Part shown: piece by piece, positions 63,880 to 64,000 of the stretch
Position numbering within the stretch: position 1 is the first letter of the stretch
Layout: each line of letters starts with the position of its first letter
Assembly (NCBI RefSeq): GCF_927798175.1
Contig: NZ_CAKMMP010000020.1
Location: 62,001-126,000, forward strand
Source of the DNA: Paenibacillus sp. JJ-223
GTDB lineage: Bacteria > Bacillota > Bacilli > Paenibacillales > Paenibacillaceae
DNA: 64,000 bases
Direction of reading: 5' to 3'
The notes under the pieces: generated by a model
Databases searched by the model: none
Told to the model about the DNA's origin: nothing
Seen by the model: only the letters and a program-made list of their open reading frames with translations
Made by a program: the position numbers and the translations under genes

Positions 63880-64000
63880 CTACTCCTTTCCCTTATCCAC
63901 GTTTGTCGGAATATGAATCACGATTTTGGTTCCCTGATTCTCCGCGGATTCAATTTCTATTCTGCCTTCCAGTAGCTCAACCCGCTCTTTCATCCCAATC
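63880..64000 (-). CDS. degS: DegS sensor histidine kinase, C-terminal end (partial)
   Basis: Only the last 39 or so codons are in the window. They read IGMKERVELLEGRIEIESAE, then NQGTKIVIHIPTNV, the G2-box and final strand of a HisKA_3-type histidine kinase ATPase domain, and end DKGKE-stop at 63880-63882. Followed at once by degU, this is the degS-degU pair. The start is beyond the right edge. Confidence 0.9.
   Translation of the reverse strand, partial: IGMKERVELLEGRIEIESAENQGTKIVIHIPTNVDKGKE

Overview
The window looks like a chromosome segment of a Paenibacillus-type, endospore-former-lineage Firmicute. This rests on strong AGGAGG-like ribosome sites, frequent GTG and TTG starts, and an order that parallels the Bacillus degS-degU-comF-yvyF-flgM-flgN-flgK-flgL-fliW-csrA-hag-flaG-fliD-fliS-fliT-hpf-secA-prfB locus. 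No rRNA, tRNA, transposase, prophage or CRISPR array was seen.

Layout. 1-812 has no convincing gene. 813-4620 holds a 14-TM-type efflux pump and a yhbD-bacE-bacF bactofilin operon. 4760-15964 is a purine-breakdown island: PucR, allantoate amidohydrolase, ureidoglycine-glyoxylate aminotransferase, an NCS2 permease, an amidase, an FAH-family enzyme, an NCS1 allantoin permease and allantoinase. A PucR-box match lies between pucR and the first enzyme gene. After an esterase, 17071-26037 (minus strand) is the complete arginine pathway argC-J-B-D-F-(repeat)-G-H, with a sigma-A promoter overlapped by an ARG-box-like palindrome ahead of argC. Cardiolipin synthase, a YitT-family protein, prfB (with its programmed frameshift), secA, hpf and a cold-shock gene follow.

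34990-50590 is an AT-richer sugar island inserted between hpf/csp and fliT. It has two arms flanking a glycosyltransferase: a CDP-3,6-dideoxyhexose set (rfbH-F-G plus a reductase) and a pseudaminic-acid set (maf, pseB, SpsF-type cytidylyltransferase, pseG, a formyltransferase where PseH would be expected, pseI, an epimerase, pseC). Maf suggests the nonulosonate is put on flagellin. 50588-58964 is the late flagellar cluster, with sigma-D promoters in front of hag and flaG and a CsrA site in the hag leader. 59167-61896 is comFC and an apparently frame-disrupted comFA, then a small membrane protein, degU and the end of degS.

The most unusual signal is a dispersed structured repeat seen three times within 10 kb: upstream of argG, of cls and of the yitT-like gene. 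It is always oriented toward the gene it precedes. The cls copy is bounded by 28-nt imperfect terminal inverted repeats. It looks like a mobile, MITE-like element carrying a leader-type RNA fold and does not match anything I can name.
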